Of a DNA stretch of 64,000 bases, positions 1-12,049 are shown in pieces (the stretch's first letter is position 1; each line of letters opens with the position of its first letter). The notes below the pieces were generated by a model. That model was not told the origin of the DNA. It saw nothing but the letters and a program-made list of their open reading frames with translations, and did not search any database. This stretch comes from Hemibagrus wyckioides (taxonomy: Eukaryota > Chordata > Actinopteri > Siluriformes > Bagridae): the NCBI RefSeq assembly GCF_019097595.1, contig NC_080718.1, positions 23,174,157 through 23,238,156 on the forward strand, read 5' to 3'. A program made the position numbers and the translations under genes.

Positions 1-96
1 AGAGAGGTGTTTAAATGAACTAAAGCTCCTGACTTGTATCTGCATGACTTCTGTCTAAAGACTAGATGCTCACAATGAAGAACAAATGATGTAATA

Positions 97-97
<1 letters not shown>

Positions 98-177
<80 letters not shown>
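98..177. repeat. (ATT)n microsatellite
   Basis: About 26 uninterrupted ATT units. Confidence 0.97.
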
Positions 178-392
178 CACAGCACTAATAATATGCAATA
201 GAAAACATTTAACAACATAAATAAATCAGCAGTGACAATTAAAACCATACAGGGATATTTTGTTGGGCCAGAAAATGGAACTTTCATGCCAAAAAAAATA
301 AAGAGCATTGAAGAATTTATACTAACATAGAATTACAATATCTCTTATCCAATTTACGGACTCTAGCCTTGATAAGATTTTTAGAAAGTGTG

Positions 393-394
<2 letters not shown>

Positions 395-430
<36 letters not shown>
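395..430. repeat. (AG)n microsatellite
   Basis: About 18 AG units. The open frame over it (Ser-Leu repeats on the minus strand) is an artefact of the repeat. Confidence 0.96.
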
Positions 431-432
<2 letters not shown>

Positions 433-2246
433 TATAATGGATTTTAAATGAATCTGTATAAAGCAACATTTCACTGCTAAATCATTTGCATGCCTGATTC
501 TCAGCTTCCTGTCCTTCAAGTTCTAAAGTCTGATTACTGAAAACGTTCTGAGGTGTTGTCAAATCGCCAGGTACTGAACTGCTACTGAAGATATGAGATG
601 CTTTAGCTATTATATACAATAGCCACTAATGACTTCCCATTTGGTTTGTCCCCCGAAATTAGTGGTAATGGATGCAATTAGTGTGCTGAACTGCACCGCT
701 ACAGGCAGCAGTACAGGCAGCAGTAATACACCTACAGAAAAAAAAAATGACTGAATGAAGTCCATGCTGATCAGCAGTTTTTTCTTTTTGATTTATTTTT
801 GCAAAATTGTTTCGACCCATTTTTCCATTAAGCCCTCGCCATACACACATGTGCTTTCACTGATATGATATGCTTACTTCATAAACCCTTTATAACCTTC
901 GATTTACAGAAGTAACAACACACACACTTAAAGTTCACTTGAATCATACATGAAGGACAAATTATTCCTTTCAACTGCATTACACATGTTTAACTATTAT
1001 TTACTTGCTTACAATTTAAAAGAACTATAAAAAGAAAAAATAGAACTAGAAATAAATAACTAGAAAAAAATACATAAATAGAAAAAATGTTAAAAGTGTC
1101 ATTCTTTAACCTTTTTTTTTTAAACCTCTACACTGGTGTAAATTGACTTATCTGATTATAAATATATAATATATAAAATAAATCTAAAATAAAAAAATGT
1201 ATAAACAAATTAATTATTTTTATCGCCGCATTTATTATTATTTTTTTTACCTATGTATTGTGTGATATAAAATTAATCAGGACACTGCTGGCTATCAGTG
1301 TGAGACCTTTTTCCCTCTGTTGGTATAACCTTAAACAGAATTTTTGTTGTTGAATAAAACTCCTTCATTTTTCCTTCATAGTTCTGTATCTCAGAGAGCA
1401 GAAACAAGTTTGATATTTGTGTGGAAAAAAAAAAAAAATAACCGTTTTTGCTTTTTTGGAACTTTTCTGTGAATAAATTGCCCCTTGTTGGCTAGATAAG
1501 AACAGAAATACTTTCCAAAAAACTACAAATTCTTAAAGTACTGAGTGTCTACTTTCATATGACTCCTTATCCACTACTATGTATTGTGACATGACAAAGA
1601 AATCCAATGCTGAATATGAACACAACCAATTCCATATTATTTTTTGACCTCTGGGGAAATAAATATAAATATGAAACCACTTGCTGCGGTATAAGAGGAA
1701 TAAAGCACATTATGAAACACTTTTAGACTGGAAGTCTGCTTTATTATTATAGACTTCATCACATCGCATCTCCTTATCAGTGATTATTGTTCTAGAAGTG
1801 CACACCTTTTTGTGGTTTATTGCTCTCTTCTATGTAAGTAATACGTTGTGTCTTCCTTGTCAGATGTGAGTGAACAATGTTTTACAGCTGCCGATTCTCT
1901 ACAATGAATCAACTGTGTGTGTGTGTGTGTGTGATAATGACAGTTAAACTTATCTCTGTAGCCTTGAATGCGGTGCATGAGCATAATTTACATGCTAACT
2001 GCTTGCATGAGGGAAATTGAAGCCGCCATCTTATCAAACATCTCTATGAAAATGTTCGCGCGAAACAAAAGAGAGATGCCGAGTAGCCTTGAGTCTGTTA
2101 CAGAGAGAGAGAATCTTTGAAGTTTGATCCACAAGGAGTAAACCGTGCATTTGTGAGATACAGATTTACATGTTTAAACAGTGATAAGATCTTGACATTG
2201 AAATATGACCCGAGTAGCTGAACACAGAATCAAGAATCAGGACACA
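431..2246. other. AT-rich non-coding stretch
   Basis: It holds short A or T runs and a (GT)n tract at 1914-1933. No gene or recognisable mobile element was seen. Confidence 0.6.
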
Positions 2247-2721
2247 TTTAGTCCCTGTTCACACCTGGCATTAGGAACGCATCTTATGTCCGTTTGAGAT
2301 CTGATTTCATTTCTTTTTCTGCTGACTGAAAGGCTGTCATGCACGTTTATCTGCAGTTTATTTTGCACGGAAAATCATGTCTCATGTACCTGAACACACT
2401 GTTCCAAGCACTGTTTTAAATCTTGTGGTCATCTAACAACGTTTATAAACCAAAGATTGATTGAGATGATGAATGAAGCAATGAAAAAACGACTCGAGTC
2501 TCTTAGAAATCATGAAGGATTGCAGTTGATATGAACTGTTTTCTTACTGCAATCACTAGGATAGCTTTACGACTGCAATCGTTATGAACTTTTTTAGACG
2601 CCATCAGTGACCAGTTCACTAACATAGTTCACTAGTTAAAACTGGAATAAATACGGTTACACAATTGTACATTTTGACCATTTTGTATACAGACAAAAAA
2701 GGGAAATGATTTATTTTGCAT

Positions 2722-2902
2722 CTGGTTCTTCTCAAGCTTTCTTTCTCCTCAAGTCATCTTAGGGAGTTTTTCCATGCCACCATCACCTTGCTTGCTCATT
2801 AGGTTTAGATCCTGATTTTTTCTGTAAAGCTGCTTTGTGACAATGTACGTGGTTAGAAGTGCTATACAAATAAAACCGACTTGCATTTGAACTGAACTGA
2901 AT
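2722..2902 (+). mobile_element. Dispersed repeat A, copy 1
   Basis: It shares an ordered set of blocks with the copy at 23357-23530: TGGTTC, a CTTGCTCATTAGG block, CTGTAAAGCTGCTT, then a GCTATACAAATA-type end running into a short A-rich tail. The tail suggests a SINE or a LINE 3' end. The family name is unknown to me. Confidence 0.6.
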
Positions 2903-3111
2903 ATCTGCTGTTATAATGTCACCTTTTATCTGCAAGCCTGTTGACAGAGCTTTACCTATTCATATAATACCCAGATAAGGCAACAGTTAATCAGTTGTTT
3001 CTTTGTTGCTAGTGGGACTCATCGAGACGTGTTCATATTCACAATACAAATGTGATGTGGTCATATGTGACTCCATGTTAAGGTTGTCTCACTTCAAAGC
3101 TCTTTTCTATG

Positions 3112-3152
3112 TCGCCCTGGATAAGAGCGTCTGCCAAATGCCAGAAATGTGA
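3112..3152 (+). mobile_element. SINE 3' tail fragment
   Basis: The block CTGGATAAGAGCGTCTGCCA followed by AATGCCAGAAATGT is the 3' tail of a fish tRNA-derived SINE. It recurs at 12758, 13393 and 21275. Confidence 0.7.
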
Positions 3153-3420
3153 CGTGTCCACTGGATCACCTTCATGTGTGGTTTGAGTGATTAGATAACA
3201 ATGTGCCTCTGAGAGCATGGTACAGAACCCTAGACTACCTGTAGGAGGTGGTGTGACTTCAGTCGCACTGGAACTGTGTCACAATTCCCGTGAATGTGAA
3301 CACAACTCGTACTCAGGTCTGCACTTGTTCAGGAAGTAAAGTAACTTGCACATGCATTTTAGTTGATGATGACATCATTAGTTTCATTACATTTCTACAG
3401 TTGTGACATTTCCATTTCTT

Positions 3421-3560
3421 GCATTTGGTAGATGCCCTTTTCCAGAGCGAATTACATTGTATCTCATTTTTCTATACAACTGAGCAATTGAGGGCTTAGG
3501 GCCTTGCTCATGAGCCCAGCAGTGGCAGCTTGGTGGACCTGGGATTCGAGTCCTCAGTTT
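3421..3560 (-). mobile_element. tRNA-derived SINE, degenerate, minus strand
   Basis: Read on the minus strand it carries a B-box-like GACTCGAATCCCAG, then the conserved middle block (CCACTGCTGGGC, GAGCAAGGCCC) and the tail with GGCATCTACCAAATGC. The 153-residue open frame across it is spurious. Confidence 0.7.
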
Positions 3561-3923
3561 TTTCACCACATATGTACCATGAGTGGCAAGGGAAATGTTA
3601 TGGGACCCAGAAGAGGTGAGATGCCTCACTGCACATAATAGCTCCAAGATAATTAAAAAATCGAGTCGATGTGGTTCTCCATGCAAACAAGCACCAGGAA
3701 TTGATAGAATCGAGTGAACAGTGATCGAAACTAGATCAACACTGCTGGAAAAATCACACATCTGGATTCGGACCACAGTAACCGTGCCCAGTATAAAATG
3801 AATACATAAATAAATAATAAAACAGCTTGGAGACTCATTTGACTCCATTCACACTTGTACTCGGTGCTTTCCACTTACAATCCGATACCACAGTTAGTTC
3901 CAGGTGTGAACAGGGCCTTAGTT

Positions 3924-4767
3924 ACTTTAGCAAATGCACAACACTTTGATACTGAAAAGAAAACCATGAGGAAAGATAAATAACAATTGTTGATATGAAA
4001 TAATATCAAGAAATACCAGACATGAACTTTGAACAACAGCCTTCCACCTCAATATCCAAATTTGCTTTGTTTTGCTTTCTCACATTTCCCCAAGGTAATT
4101 AATCAAAGCCATTTCTGTGAGGAAACTTACCTTGGAACGATATTTGTGACTACACAATGCACTAACTAATATTCCCAGTGGTGTAGAGTTAACAACACAG
4201 TGCTTGTAGCTCCTGCTTCTGCTTCGTGATCCGAGGCAAATTACTGCCTGGAAAAAAGCAATCTTAAGCCTTCAGCTATTTCTTATGAGAGATGAAAGAA
4301 AAAAAACAAACAAACAAACAAAACAAACAAGCTCAAAAAAACAGGAAGAAGCGGTACACGTCGGCATCAGGACTGAGGATTACTTCTCCTGATTAATTTA
4401 TCCAGTTGAACATTTCGGGACAGGACGTGAGAGAGAGATGAGAGAGCAATGAGGAAAAGGAGGCGCAATTTGTAATGGGATGGTTATTTAATTTTGAGGC
4501 GAGGCAGAATTTTAAGCCAGGTGAATAAATTAAAGGCAGTAAAGATGAAGCCGTGACAAATGATTTCCACATGGAGGAAATAAAACACTTCATTTCATCA
4601 ACAGAGAAAGACAGACGTTACAAAGCCGTCTGCAATCCAAGACTTTTCTCAACATTCAAGCTGTGAAGCATCACAAAGTCATCCTTTCTCCTTTCTTCAT
4701 CCTTCTTCAGCTTTTTTCTTTTTTTTCCTTCTCTTCTTTTGGTTTACATGCTTCTTCCATATCATCC
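3924..4767. other. Non-coding stretch with a short AAAC repeat
   Basis: An (AAAC)n run lies at 4298-4330. No gene was seen. Confidence 0.6.
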
Positions 4768-4768
4768 C

Positions 4769-4816
<48 letters not shown>

Positions 4817-4918
4817 ACTGATTCTTCCTTATTTTTCCTTCCTTCCTTCCTTCCTTCCTGTCTTTTTACCTTGATTTTTTTTCTTTCTTTCTTTCTTTCT
4901 TGCTTGATTCTTCATTAC

Positions 4919-4993
<75 letters not shown>

Positions 4994-5012
4994 ACCTTTC
5001 TTTCTTTCTTTC
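4768..5012. repeat. (TTTC)n / (TTCC)n pyrimidine array
   Basis: It consists of several TTTC blocks with a TTCC block at 4838-4858. The frames on both strands (LSFF repeats and KKERKKER repeats) are repeat artefacts. Confidence 0.95.
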
Positions 5013-5014
5013 AA

Positions 5015-5088
5015 TCACGTGTGTGTAAATATCACGTGTGTGATTGAGACAGTGGGGGAAATGGAAAACGTATGATTTGTTTGAAATG
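5015..5088 (+). repeat. Direct repeat B, copy 1
   Basis: About 75 bases starting TCACGTGTGTGTAAATATCA and containing GGGGGAAATGGAAAAC. They are repeated at 6424-6498 with roughly nine in ten bases shared. The first copy lies directly after a TTTC array. Confidence 0.8.
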
Positions 5089-5334
5089 ATCCCTTTTCCC
5101 TTCATCTTTTTTATTCTCACTGCTTTTCTTTTTCCATGTATTCTTTCTTTTGCCTTCATCTTGCTAGTCTTTTCATTTCCTTCCCTTTTCTTCTTGTTCT
5201 TTTTTGACAGTTACTAATGTAACTGCCCTCAACATCATCCTCATCATCATCATCATCTAGAGGAATATTGTGCTCATGTACAGAGAACACAGACTGTTAA
5301 TATACACATCACAGCTTAACACCAGATGTTTGCA

Positions 5335-5418
5335 GAGAGGACGTCAGACTGGACGCCAGAGAGGACGTCAGACTGGACGCCAGAGAGGACGTCAGACTGG
5401 ACGCCAGAGAAGACGTCA
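5335..5418 (+). repeat. 24-bp minisatellite, about 3.5 copies
   Basis: The unit is GAGGACGTCAGACTGGACGC plus four bases. Copies are nearly identical. Each unit contains a GACGTC palindrome and a related GGACGCC half. Confidence 0.93.
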
Positions 5419-5888
5419 ATCTCTCAAAACAACATTGCAGTGTAAATGTATAAATGATGTGGGATGAGTATAATTTCCCACAGCTATAAATCGTTTTAAT
5501 ATTCTTTACTGGTATTAATAATTTCACTTCATATAAGAAAAATATCTCATGAAAGTTATGTTAGAAGAAAGGTAGCAGTCTCTACCTTCTAAAATCAATA
5601 TCAAATCAATAAAAGGAGTTGTTTGAGCTTCAAAATTAAAAACTGTAGATTTTACAGCTTCAGAAGTATCTATTTGCAGATCTGATGAAGTCTTTGCGTC
5701 TGTTCTGCTTCCCCTGAGCCTTCGTGTACACCACTGTAATTTTACTACCTCAACATTTCTCTCTACAGTACAGAGCAGTTACTCCACAGACGAGCAGCGG
5801 GCTGGTGAGACCCGGACGAATAAAAAGCTCCATTTTCATTGAATCACATTCTGCTATTATTTATCAACAAAAAGCTCTGACTCGCACT
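5419..5888. other. Unique-looking non-coding stretch
   Basis: It includes a short acceptor-like tract near 5760-5768 followed by 36 bases and GTGAGA, on the plus strand. This is discussed under rejected items. No gene was seen. Confidence 0.5.
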
Positions 5889-5890
5889 GA

Positions 5891-5984
<94 letters not shown>

Positions 5985-6310
5985 CTTTCTTTCTTTCCTT
6001 CTTTCCCCTTTTTCTTCAATCTCTTAGTTTTTCTTTTCTTGCTTCTTCCTTCTCTTTTCTTTCTTTCTTTCTTTCTTTACCCTTTTTCATTTTTTCTTCC
6101 ATCTCTTCGTTTTTCTTTTCTTGCTTCTTCCTTATCTTTTCTTTCTTTCTTTCTTTCTTTCTTGCTTTTTTTCTTCTTCTTCACCATCATTTTTTTTAAA
6201 TCTTTTTCTTTTCTTGCTTCTTCCTTAGCTTTTGTTCTTTGTTTGTTTTTTTTCCCTTCCTTCCTTCCTTCCTTCCTTCCTTCCATCCATCCATCCATCC
6301 ATTCATCCAT
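5889..6310. repeat. Compound TTTC / TTCC / ATCC array with an inner higher-order repeat
   Basis: The first 110 bases are pure TTTC. A longer unit containing TTTTTCTTTTCTTGCTTCTT then appears three times (about 6024, 6109, 6202), and the array ends in TTCC and ATCC runs at 6256-6310. The 237-residue open frame here is not a gene. Confidence 0.92.
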
Positions 6311-6423
6311 CCATCTCTTCTTTGCTACTTCACCAAACCTCCAGCACTTAGCTGATTTTTTTTTTCTTTCCTTTACTCATCACATGAATAAAGCTGCAGT
6401 AATGGGACAAGCTGATACAGTAG

Positions 6424-6498
6424 TCACTTGTGTGTAAATATCATGTGTGTTTCAGACAGCGGGGGAAATGGAAAACATGTCTGATTTGGTTGAAATGT
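6424..6498 (+). repeat. Direct repeat B, copy 2
   Basis: The partner of 5015-5088, 1.41 kb downstream. The interval holds the minisatellite and the second pyrimidine array. Confidence 0.8.
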
Positions 6499-6591
6499 CA
6501 CTGCACATATGAGAGTGTTGACTTTCTGCATCGGCTCATGAAGTGAGCATGAGTAGTGTAAAGGACAGTGGAGGAGACATGACAGCAGACA

Positions 6592-6775
6592 TCGGGTCAT
6601 TAAGTGCATCTGAAATCACACACTTCTGCACTATTTTTCTATCAAGTAACAAACAGTGTGAGCAGTGTGTTCACACAACAAGAGGATGGTGTATTACCAG
6701 GCGCTGATGCTGGAGGAGAAAACATTTTCAAGATAGTGGATCACACTCCATTGGACAAAAATCTTACAAATATAT
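6592..6775 (+). mobile_element. Dispersed repeat C, copy 1
   Basis: It shares ordered blocks with 50497-50715: a CAGTGTGAGCAGTGTGTTCA-type block, then GAGAAAACATTTTCAAG, then CTCCATTGGACA. It probably comes from a non-autonomous DNA transposon common in fish; the family is not certain. Confidence 0.55.
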
Positions 6776-6902
6776 TTTTCTTTCTTTCTTTCTTTCTTAT
6801 CTTCCCTTTCTTTCTTTCTTTCTTTCTTCTTCTACTTCTTGTATTATTTATTCCCCTTATTCATCTTCTTTATCATCAACTTCTTTTTCTTTCTTTCTTG
6901 GT
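6776..6902 (-). repeat. TTTC array with spacer shared with the 35-kb GAAA array
   Basis: The minus strand of 6852-6895 reads AAAGAAAAAGAAG, TTGATGATAAAGAAGATGA. It matches the spacer at 35105-35140 except for a 3-base indel and a few changes. Confidence 0.85.
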
Positions 6903-7087
6903 CTGGGATTAGTACAGGACAGTCTTTACGATTACAGCAACAGGTAGAAATCTACAGTATGTGAGCGAGCTTATTGACTGAAGCAGTTGTGAGACTTGGA
7001 AATTAACTCTTTTTGGGAAGTGCTTCTCTATGTGAGACCAGCCATACAAGCAGAAGGTGACTCACAAGTGTAGAAAGCTCCATGGGT

Positions 7088-7126
<39 letters not shown>

Positions 7127-8035
7127 ACAGAGACACAACAATGAACACAGAGAGTTTAGTTCAAATCTACTGGGAGGCGTCACAGCAGCAGAGCTAATCG
7201 TATTATATCTGTAATTGGTTCTGCAATGTGTCTGGGGCGTGAGAGAAAGCAGCAGCACAGGACAAAGCATGACCTGGATATTTACTGCGGCAAGTTTTAG
7301 ACTTCATAATTCAACCACAAGACACGCTATTATATATATAAACCCAGACCGAAAGCTGCTTCAAATTCATAGCAAAAAAATGATGCAAAACTAACTTGAC
7401 CTACACATGTGATTAGAGATTTATCATTTCACTTTACATTAAATCCTTAAAATAAATCAGTTCAAAGCAAATCCTCCAGGTTAAATTCCACTATTTCTTC
7501 TTCTTCTACTTATCCGCATCCCGACACCATATCTTTCTGGGCTGCAGTTACAGAAGGAACCCCCTTGTTTCACACAGGTGTAAATTTCTTCTCAGCTGGT
7601 GTCAGATTAATTAAATTCATCAGAGCAGCTCATAGATTCAAGCCCGCATTATGCGCTCCAGTGAAGAGCAAAACAATAGGATTCACGTTAAATAAATTAC
7701 ACACATAAATTACATACAACTGCTACCATATCAGTTACACAACTGCGTTACACGGGTTAATTTTTTAATTTTATTTTTGGCATCTGATATCAGATATAAG
7801 CAATTTTTTTTCTGTAAAGTAATATCTTTAAGTTGATTACATTGGATTTTGATGGAATCGAACATAACTACCTCACTAAGTTTTGAGATGCAATTGGTAA
7901 AGTCTGGTACGAATGTTAATTTTTACTTTTTAACCCTTAAATCTTAAATTTTTGTACCCTTAAATCTGGGTATTTTAGTTTTTTTTTTTTTGTTATATTC
8001 TTCTTATTTTATCTATTACCTGTGGTTGTGGATAC
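6903..8035. other. Non-coding stretch
   Basis: It contains a (GT)n tract at 7086-7122 and a relatively GC-balanced piece around 7530-7680 that could be conserved non-coding DNA. No gene was seen. Confidence 0.5.
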
Positions 8036-8073
8036 TGCTGGAAGCTGTAAATTTCCCTTTGGGATGAATTAAG

Positions 8074-8139
<66 letters not shown>
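8036..8139 (+). mobile_element. Retroelement 3' end with (CTAT)n tail
   Basis: The block GCTGTAAATTTCCCTTTGGG, GATGAATTAAGTAT runs straight into about 16 CTAT units. The same block with a short ATCT tail is present at 39728-39770, so the microsatellite is the tail of a retroposed element. Confidence 0.7.
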
Positions 8140-8140
<1 letters not shown>

Positions 8141-8582
8141 ATATATATACACACATTAAAGCATGCAATTGTTTTTTTTTTTGTATTCTTTACTTACACA
8201 TGAATGTAAAATGTATAAAGAAGTGTAGTAGAATGTGTTATATATTAAATACGTTACATGTGTTTGAGAAGCCCTATGTGAAATACAGTCTCTGGTGTAA
8301 TAGACGTGAGCATGAACCAGGTGGATTTTTTTTTTTTTTTTGATTTTTCTTCCTTTGCTTCTCAAACCAGCTTTAAAGGGGAAACTGAAAAATATACCAT
8401 GTACACATTGTGTTAACAAATTATTCAGATGGCACAACTATTAGTTGTATTCAGCATGAAGCAAAGTGACGTTTAAATGAACGCAGTGAAATCCGTCAAT
8501 CCGTCCAAAACGCTTGTTAATGAAGAGGAAATGCAGTTCAGTAAGGAAGAGGAGGGCATTAATACAGCTCATAATGTATGAC
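8140..8582. other. Non-coding stretch
   Basis: It holds a short AT/AC tract at 8140-8155 and a poly-T run at 8323-8341. No gene was seen. Confidence 0.55.
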
Positions 8583-8826
8583 TGTGGTAGTGGTGGCTCA
8601 AGTGGTTAAGGCTCTGTGTTGTCGAATGGAAGATCAGGGATTCAAGCCCCTGCACCACCAAGTTGCCACTGTTGGGCCCTTGAGCAAGGCCCTTAACCCT
8701 CTCTGCTCCAGGGGCGCTGTATCATGGCTAACCCTGCGCTCTGACCCCAACCTCCAAGGCTGGGATATGTGAAGAAAGAATTTCACTGTGCTGTAATGTA
8801 TATGTGACAAATAAAGCCTATTTCTG
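8583..8826 (+). mobile_element. tRNA-derived SINE family 1, near full length
   Basis: An A-box match (TGGCTCAAGTGG) and a B-box-like ATTCAAGCCC lie in the first 75 bases, as in a tRNA gene. The body follows (TTGGGCCCTTGAGCAAGGCC, TCTGACCCCAACCTCCAAGG) and then the tail AATTTCACTGTGCTGTAATG. Copies at 12921 and 38243 match along the whole length. The tRNA-like head would be the internal RNA polymerase III promoter. Confidence 0.9.
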
Positions 8827-11585
8827 ACCGTGTAGTTCTTCAATCTGATTGGTCTATATTATTTTTGTATAACGGGCCAGCTCACACCAGACAGGAGATC
8901 TGACTATAAGATGTTTAAATTAATGCTACTGTTTCTACATGAAAAGCTCATATGCAGAAAAATGAAGGGGAATATTTTAGTACAACCTTACTTATGTTAT
9001 TCTTTATTTATATCATAGCACAAAGGGTGTGGTAAAGCACCAGCTGTGAGTGGGAGGACAAGAGGAGAATGAGCGAGTAATAAGTAAGTGTACACACCAG
9101 TGTGTGTGTGTTTGTGGAAAAATACTGTTAATACATCTGTTATTCAGTAAAAGGTAGAATAACAGAAAGAAAGGGTTAGAGAGAGAGTTTGACAGAGTTT
9201 GAGAGAGAGAAAGAGAGAAAAAAGAGAGAGTGTGAGTTTAAGAGAGAGTTGGCACATTGCCAAGCAGTTCAAAAATCTGACACTGTTAAGCAGCATGATG
9301 CTGTGTGTGTTTATCGGTGATTTCAGTTTCTAGTGAAGTATATTTCTGTTGGCACAAACTGGGCTGACAAGCATGGAGCTTGAAAAAGAAAGAATTCTGC
9401 ATGACTTTCTCTTAAGCATTCCTCCCGAGTCCTCATTCCCACCCACAAGATACAATATTATATACACACACACTTTTATGTACAGGCTCTGGCTGATATG
9501 GCACTGGGGTTTACAAAATAAATAAAAAAATCCTGCACTGCCAGATCTGTGTAAAAAATATGCTGTTAAAAATGCTGTGTGCCTCAATAGAGGTTATACT
9601 AAGACGGTTTACAACGTGCTATTATTATTACCACTTTTAAAAAAATAAATAAATAAATAAAAAAAATATAGAATATATTATATGTATGCTCATTAATGAC
9701 AGAAAAGAAGAGAAAGATAAAAAGGATCATGATGTGTTAATTTCATCTTTACTTATGTATTCATTTATTTTAATTGATATTGGCTCATTAAAAAAAATAA
9801 AATAAAATTAGCAGCTTAATAAGGTAATATATATGGAGCATCTGATGATGCGGGTTTTTTTTCTTTCCTTTTATTCCTTTGCTTTTTTAAGTAGGACACA
9901 ATTTCATGACATTTACCTGAAGGTCACAGATTTTCCCTTAACCTTACAATACTGTATAACAAGCTTGTGTAATGAATAAACTTCTTTAACTAAAGCATAA
10001 CCAACAGAAAAACTCCAAAACTCAAAATCATACTTAAGAAGGTAAAGAGTCTTCCTCTTTCTATTTCCTATTCCTAATATTTTTCCTAATTTGTACTGGG
10101 CATCCTCTGTGGTCTTTCAGAATGGATTTTTGCACATGACTGGATTAAAGAAAGATTATTAGACACCATCTGACCTAACCGTCAACCCCACTGCTCTTTT
10201 TGGAAAGAGCCCCACATTTAGTTCTCCAGGTTTTGAATAATAATTCAGAAGAATAATAATTTAGAATGTAAGGAATGCCTCAAGGCTCAGTGATAGGTCC
10301 GTTTACATTTCTGCATTGTGTTATATTTAAACATGTTTTGAAAACAAAAATGCCATACTGCCCTAATTTGTATGTCTATTCGAATAGTTAGGATTTGGTG
10401 ATTTATGAAATTTTTGGAGAATTAATATTTTGAAAAATTCCTTTTAAAATGACAAAATTGTACATAGTCACAAAATAATATTTGTATTGTTTGTATAGTT
10501 GCAAAACACTTCAAATACTGATTCCATGCTTGCTTGAAATTGTTTTGCTTTTTCAGAGACAAGTCTAATTTATTACGCACGTTAGTTTTGTTTCTTAATT
10601 AGAAATTTGTTGATTTAATTTTAAGTTTGTCATGCATACACTGGAGCGTGAGGCACTGCAAAACAAAATAAATTGAAACCAATTCTGCTTCTGAACTCAG
10701 GCTAAAATATGATTCTCTGGATCTCATGATTTTGTGTTGCATCAATCCATTAACAATGTTATATTCATGTATAGATGACACACATCATTACCTTTCTATG
10801 CTGTATCTGTATCTAAAAATAAATCTAAAATAATATGACTAACTTCTGTAAGAAACAGTCTAGGATCTATTCACTGTTCACCGATCCTGCTTCTTCGGAA
10901 TGATATACAGTATGATGTCTCATATAGCTATTCTTTCTGCCTAAGGCAAAGCATTTGCAACATAAAGCAACCATGGAATCGGCTTTCCATATCTCTTAGA
11001 CTGCCTGTGTGTCAGGCTGTCAGGATTTAAATAAAAATCTTTCTTCAAGTGCATTTTGACATCTCCATAGGTGCAAAGATCACACAATACTTTTCTCCCA
11101 CAAGAATATACATTTATCTACCATCCTCAGCCCACATATCTTATTTTTATCTTTTAAACATTGGCAAGCGTGAAAAACGCCTTGTGCCATGTAGCCAATC
11201 AGCACACAGGTTTATCCATATCTCATCATCTCTAAAATGTTTCCTTTCCTCAGCGTTATGTTCTTCCAGAACGGCAGATAAAATATATATCTGCATTCAT
11301 GTCGCACTTTCTCTGAGTTCACAGATTTGAAGATTTGAAGTGAAACACTAAAAGGTGTAATTCTTGTTGGTCTGTTCTTAATGAAATGAAAAGTTTTTAA
11401 AGGTAAAAAAAAAACAATAAAGGATTATAATTGGCATAGATTTCTTATGTGTTAATGTTATTATAATCCATTCATTCATTTTCAGTAAACACTTTAAACT
11501 CCTGATGGAAAATTTAGAGGAGATAATTGAACTATTCAAGCTAATCAATGTTTTTGGGAAGTGGGAGGAAACCAGAAAACATGGA
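8827..11585. other. Non-coding, AT-rich stretch
   Basis: It holds a GA-rich tract at 9176-9255 and an AAAT run at 9638-9666. Short frames such as 11049-11330 do not resemble known proteins. No gene was seen. Confidence 0.55.
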
Positions 11586-11670
11586 GGTAACCCAGGCAGA
11601 CAAAAGAAAAACATGTGAAACTGAACAGTATTCTGAGCTCAGGATCAAGGCAATGACCATAGAACTAGAA
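11586..11670 (+). repeat. Perfect 85-bp inverted repeat, left arm
   Basis: It begins GGTAACCCAGGCAG and ends AGAACTAGAA. It is identical at every base to the reverse complement of 11903-11987. Confidence 0.97.
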
Positions 11671-11700
11671 AATATATATATATATATTTCTTTTCTTTAA

Positions 11701-11784
<84 letters not shown>

Positions 11785-11902
11785 CTTTTCTTTTTTTTTT
11801 TTAAAAATCTTAAACCCAAATATTTTTAATGTACTGCCAAAAGAAAAGAACTGGACTCTCTGTTCCAATAGTTTCAGAAAATACAGTAGCTCTCCAGTTT
11901 TC
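11671..11902. repeat. (AT)n-rich loop between the inverted arms
   Basis: An AT array covers 11671-11782, interrupted by TTTCTTTTCTTTA. It is followed by a poly-T run and about 100 ordinary bases. Confidence 0.93.
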
Positions 11903-11987
11903 TTCTAGTTCTATGGTCATTGCCTTGATCCTGAGCTCAGAATACTGTTCAGTTTCACATGTTTTTCTTTTGTCTGCCTGGGTTACC
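11903..11987 (-). repeat. Perfect 85-bp inverted repeat, right arm
   Basis: The exact reverse complement of 11586-11670. Like the left arm, it is followed directly by an (AT)n tract, here running into (AC)n up to 12048. Confidence 0.97.

Positions 11988-12048
<61 letters not shown>
11988..12048. repeat. (AT)n(AC)n microsatellite
   Basis: AT units followed by about 22 AC units. Confidence 0.96.

Positions 12049-12049
<1 letters not shown>

Larger units (their letters stand above)
2247..3923. mobile_element. Candidate decayed DNA transposon with nested repeats
   Basis: The left end (2251-2272) reads GTCCCTGTTCACACCTGG. The right end (3897-3919), read on the minus strand, gives GGCCCTGTTCACACCTGG. 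These 18-bp ends differ at one or two bases and face inward, as terminal inverted repeats do. Text just inside the right end (AATCCGATACC) also resembles fish elements with this type of end. Nothing between them encodes a transposase, and at least three other repeats sit inside, so it is non-autonomous or an old carcass. Confidence 0.5.

Noticed and set aside
3387..3848. 153-residue open frame on the minus strand
   Set aside because: It runs through a degenerate SINE and flanking non-coding DNA.
5758..5810. Small plus-strand exon (acceptor TCTCTACAG, 36 bases, donor GTGAGA)
   Set aside because: Only 36 bases, opposite strand to alk, no recognisable peptide. Such pairs occur by chance in long introns.
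5724..6437. 237-residue open frame
   Set aside because: Mostly TTTC/TTCC repeat translation. The non-repeat ends do not resemble a protein.
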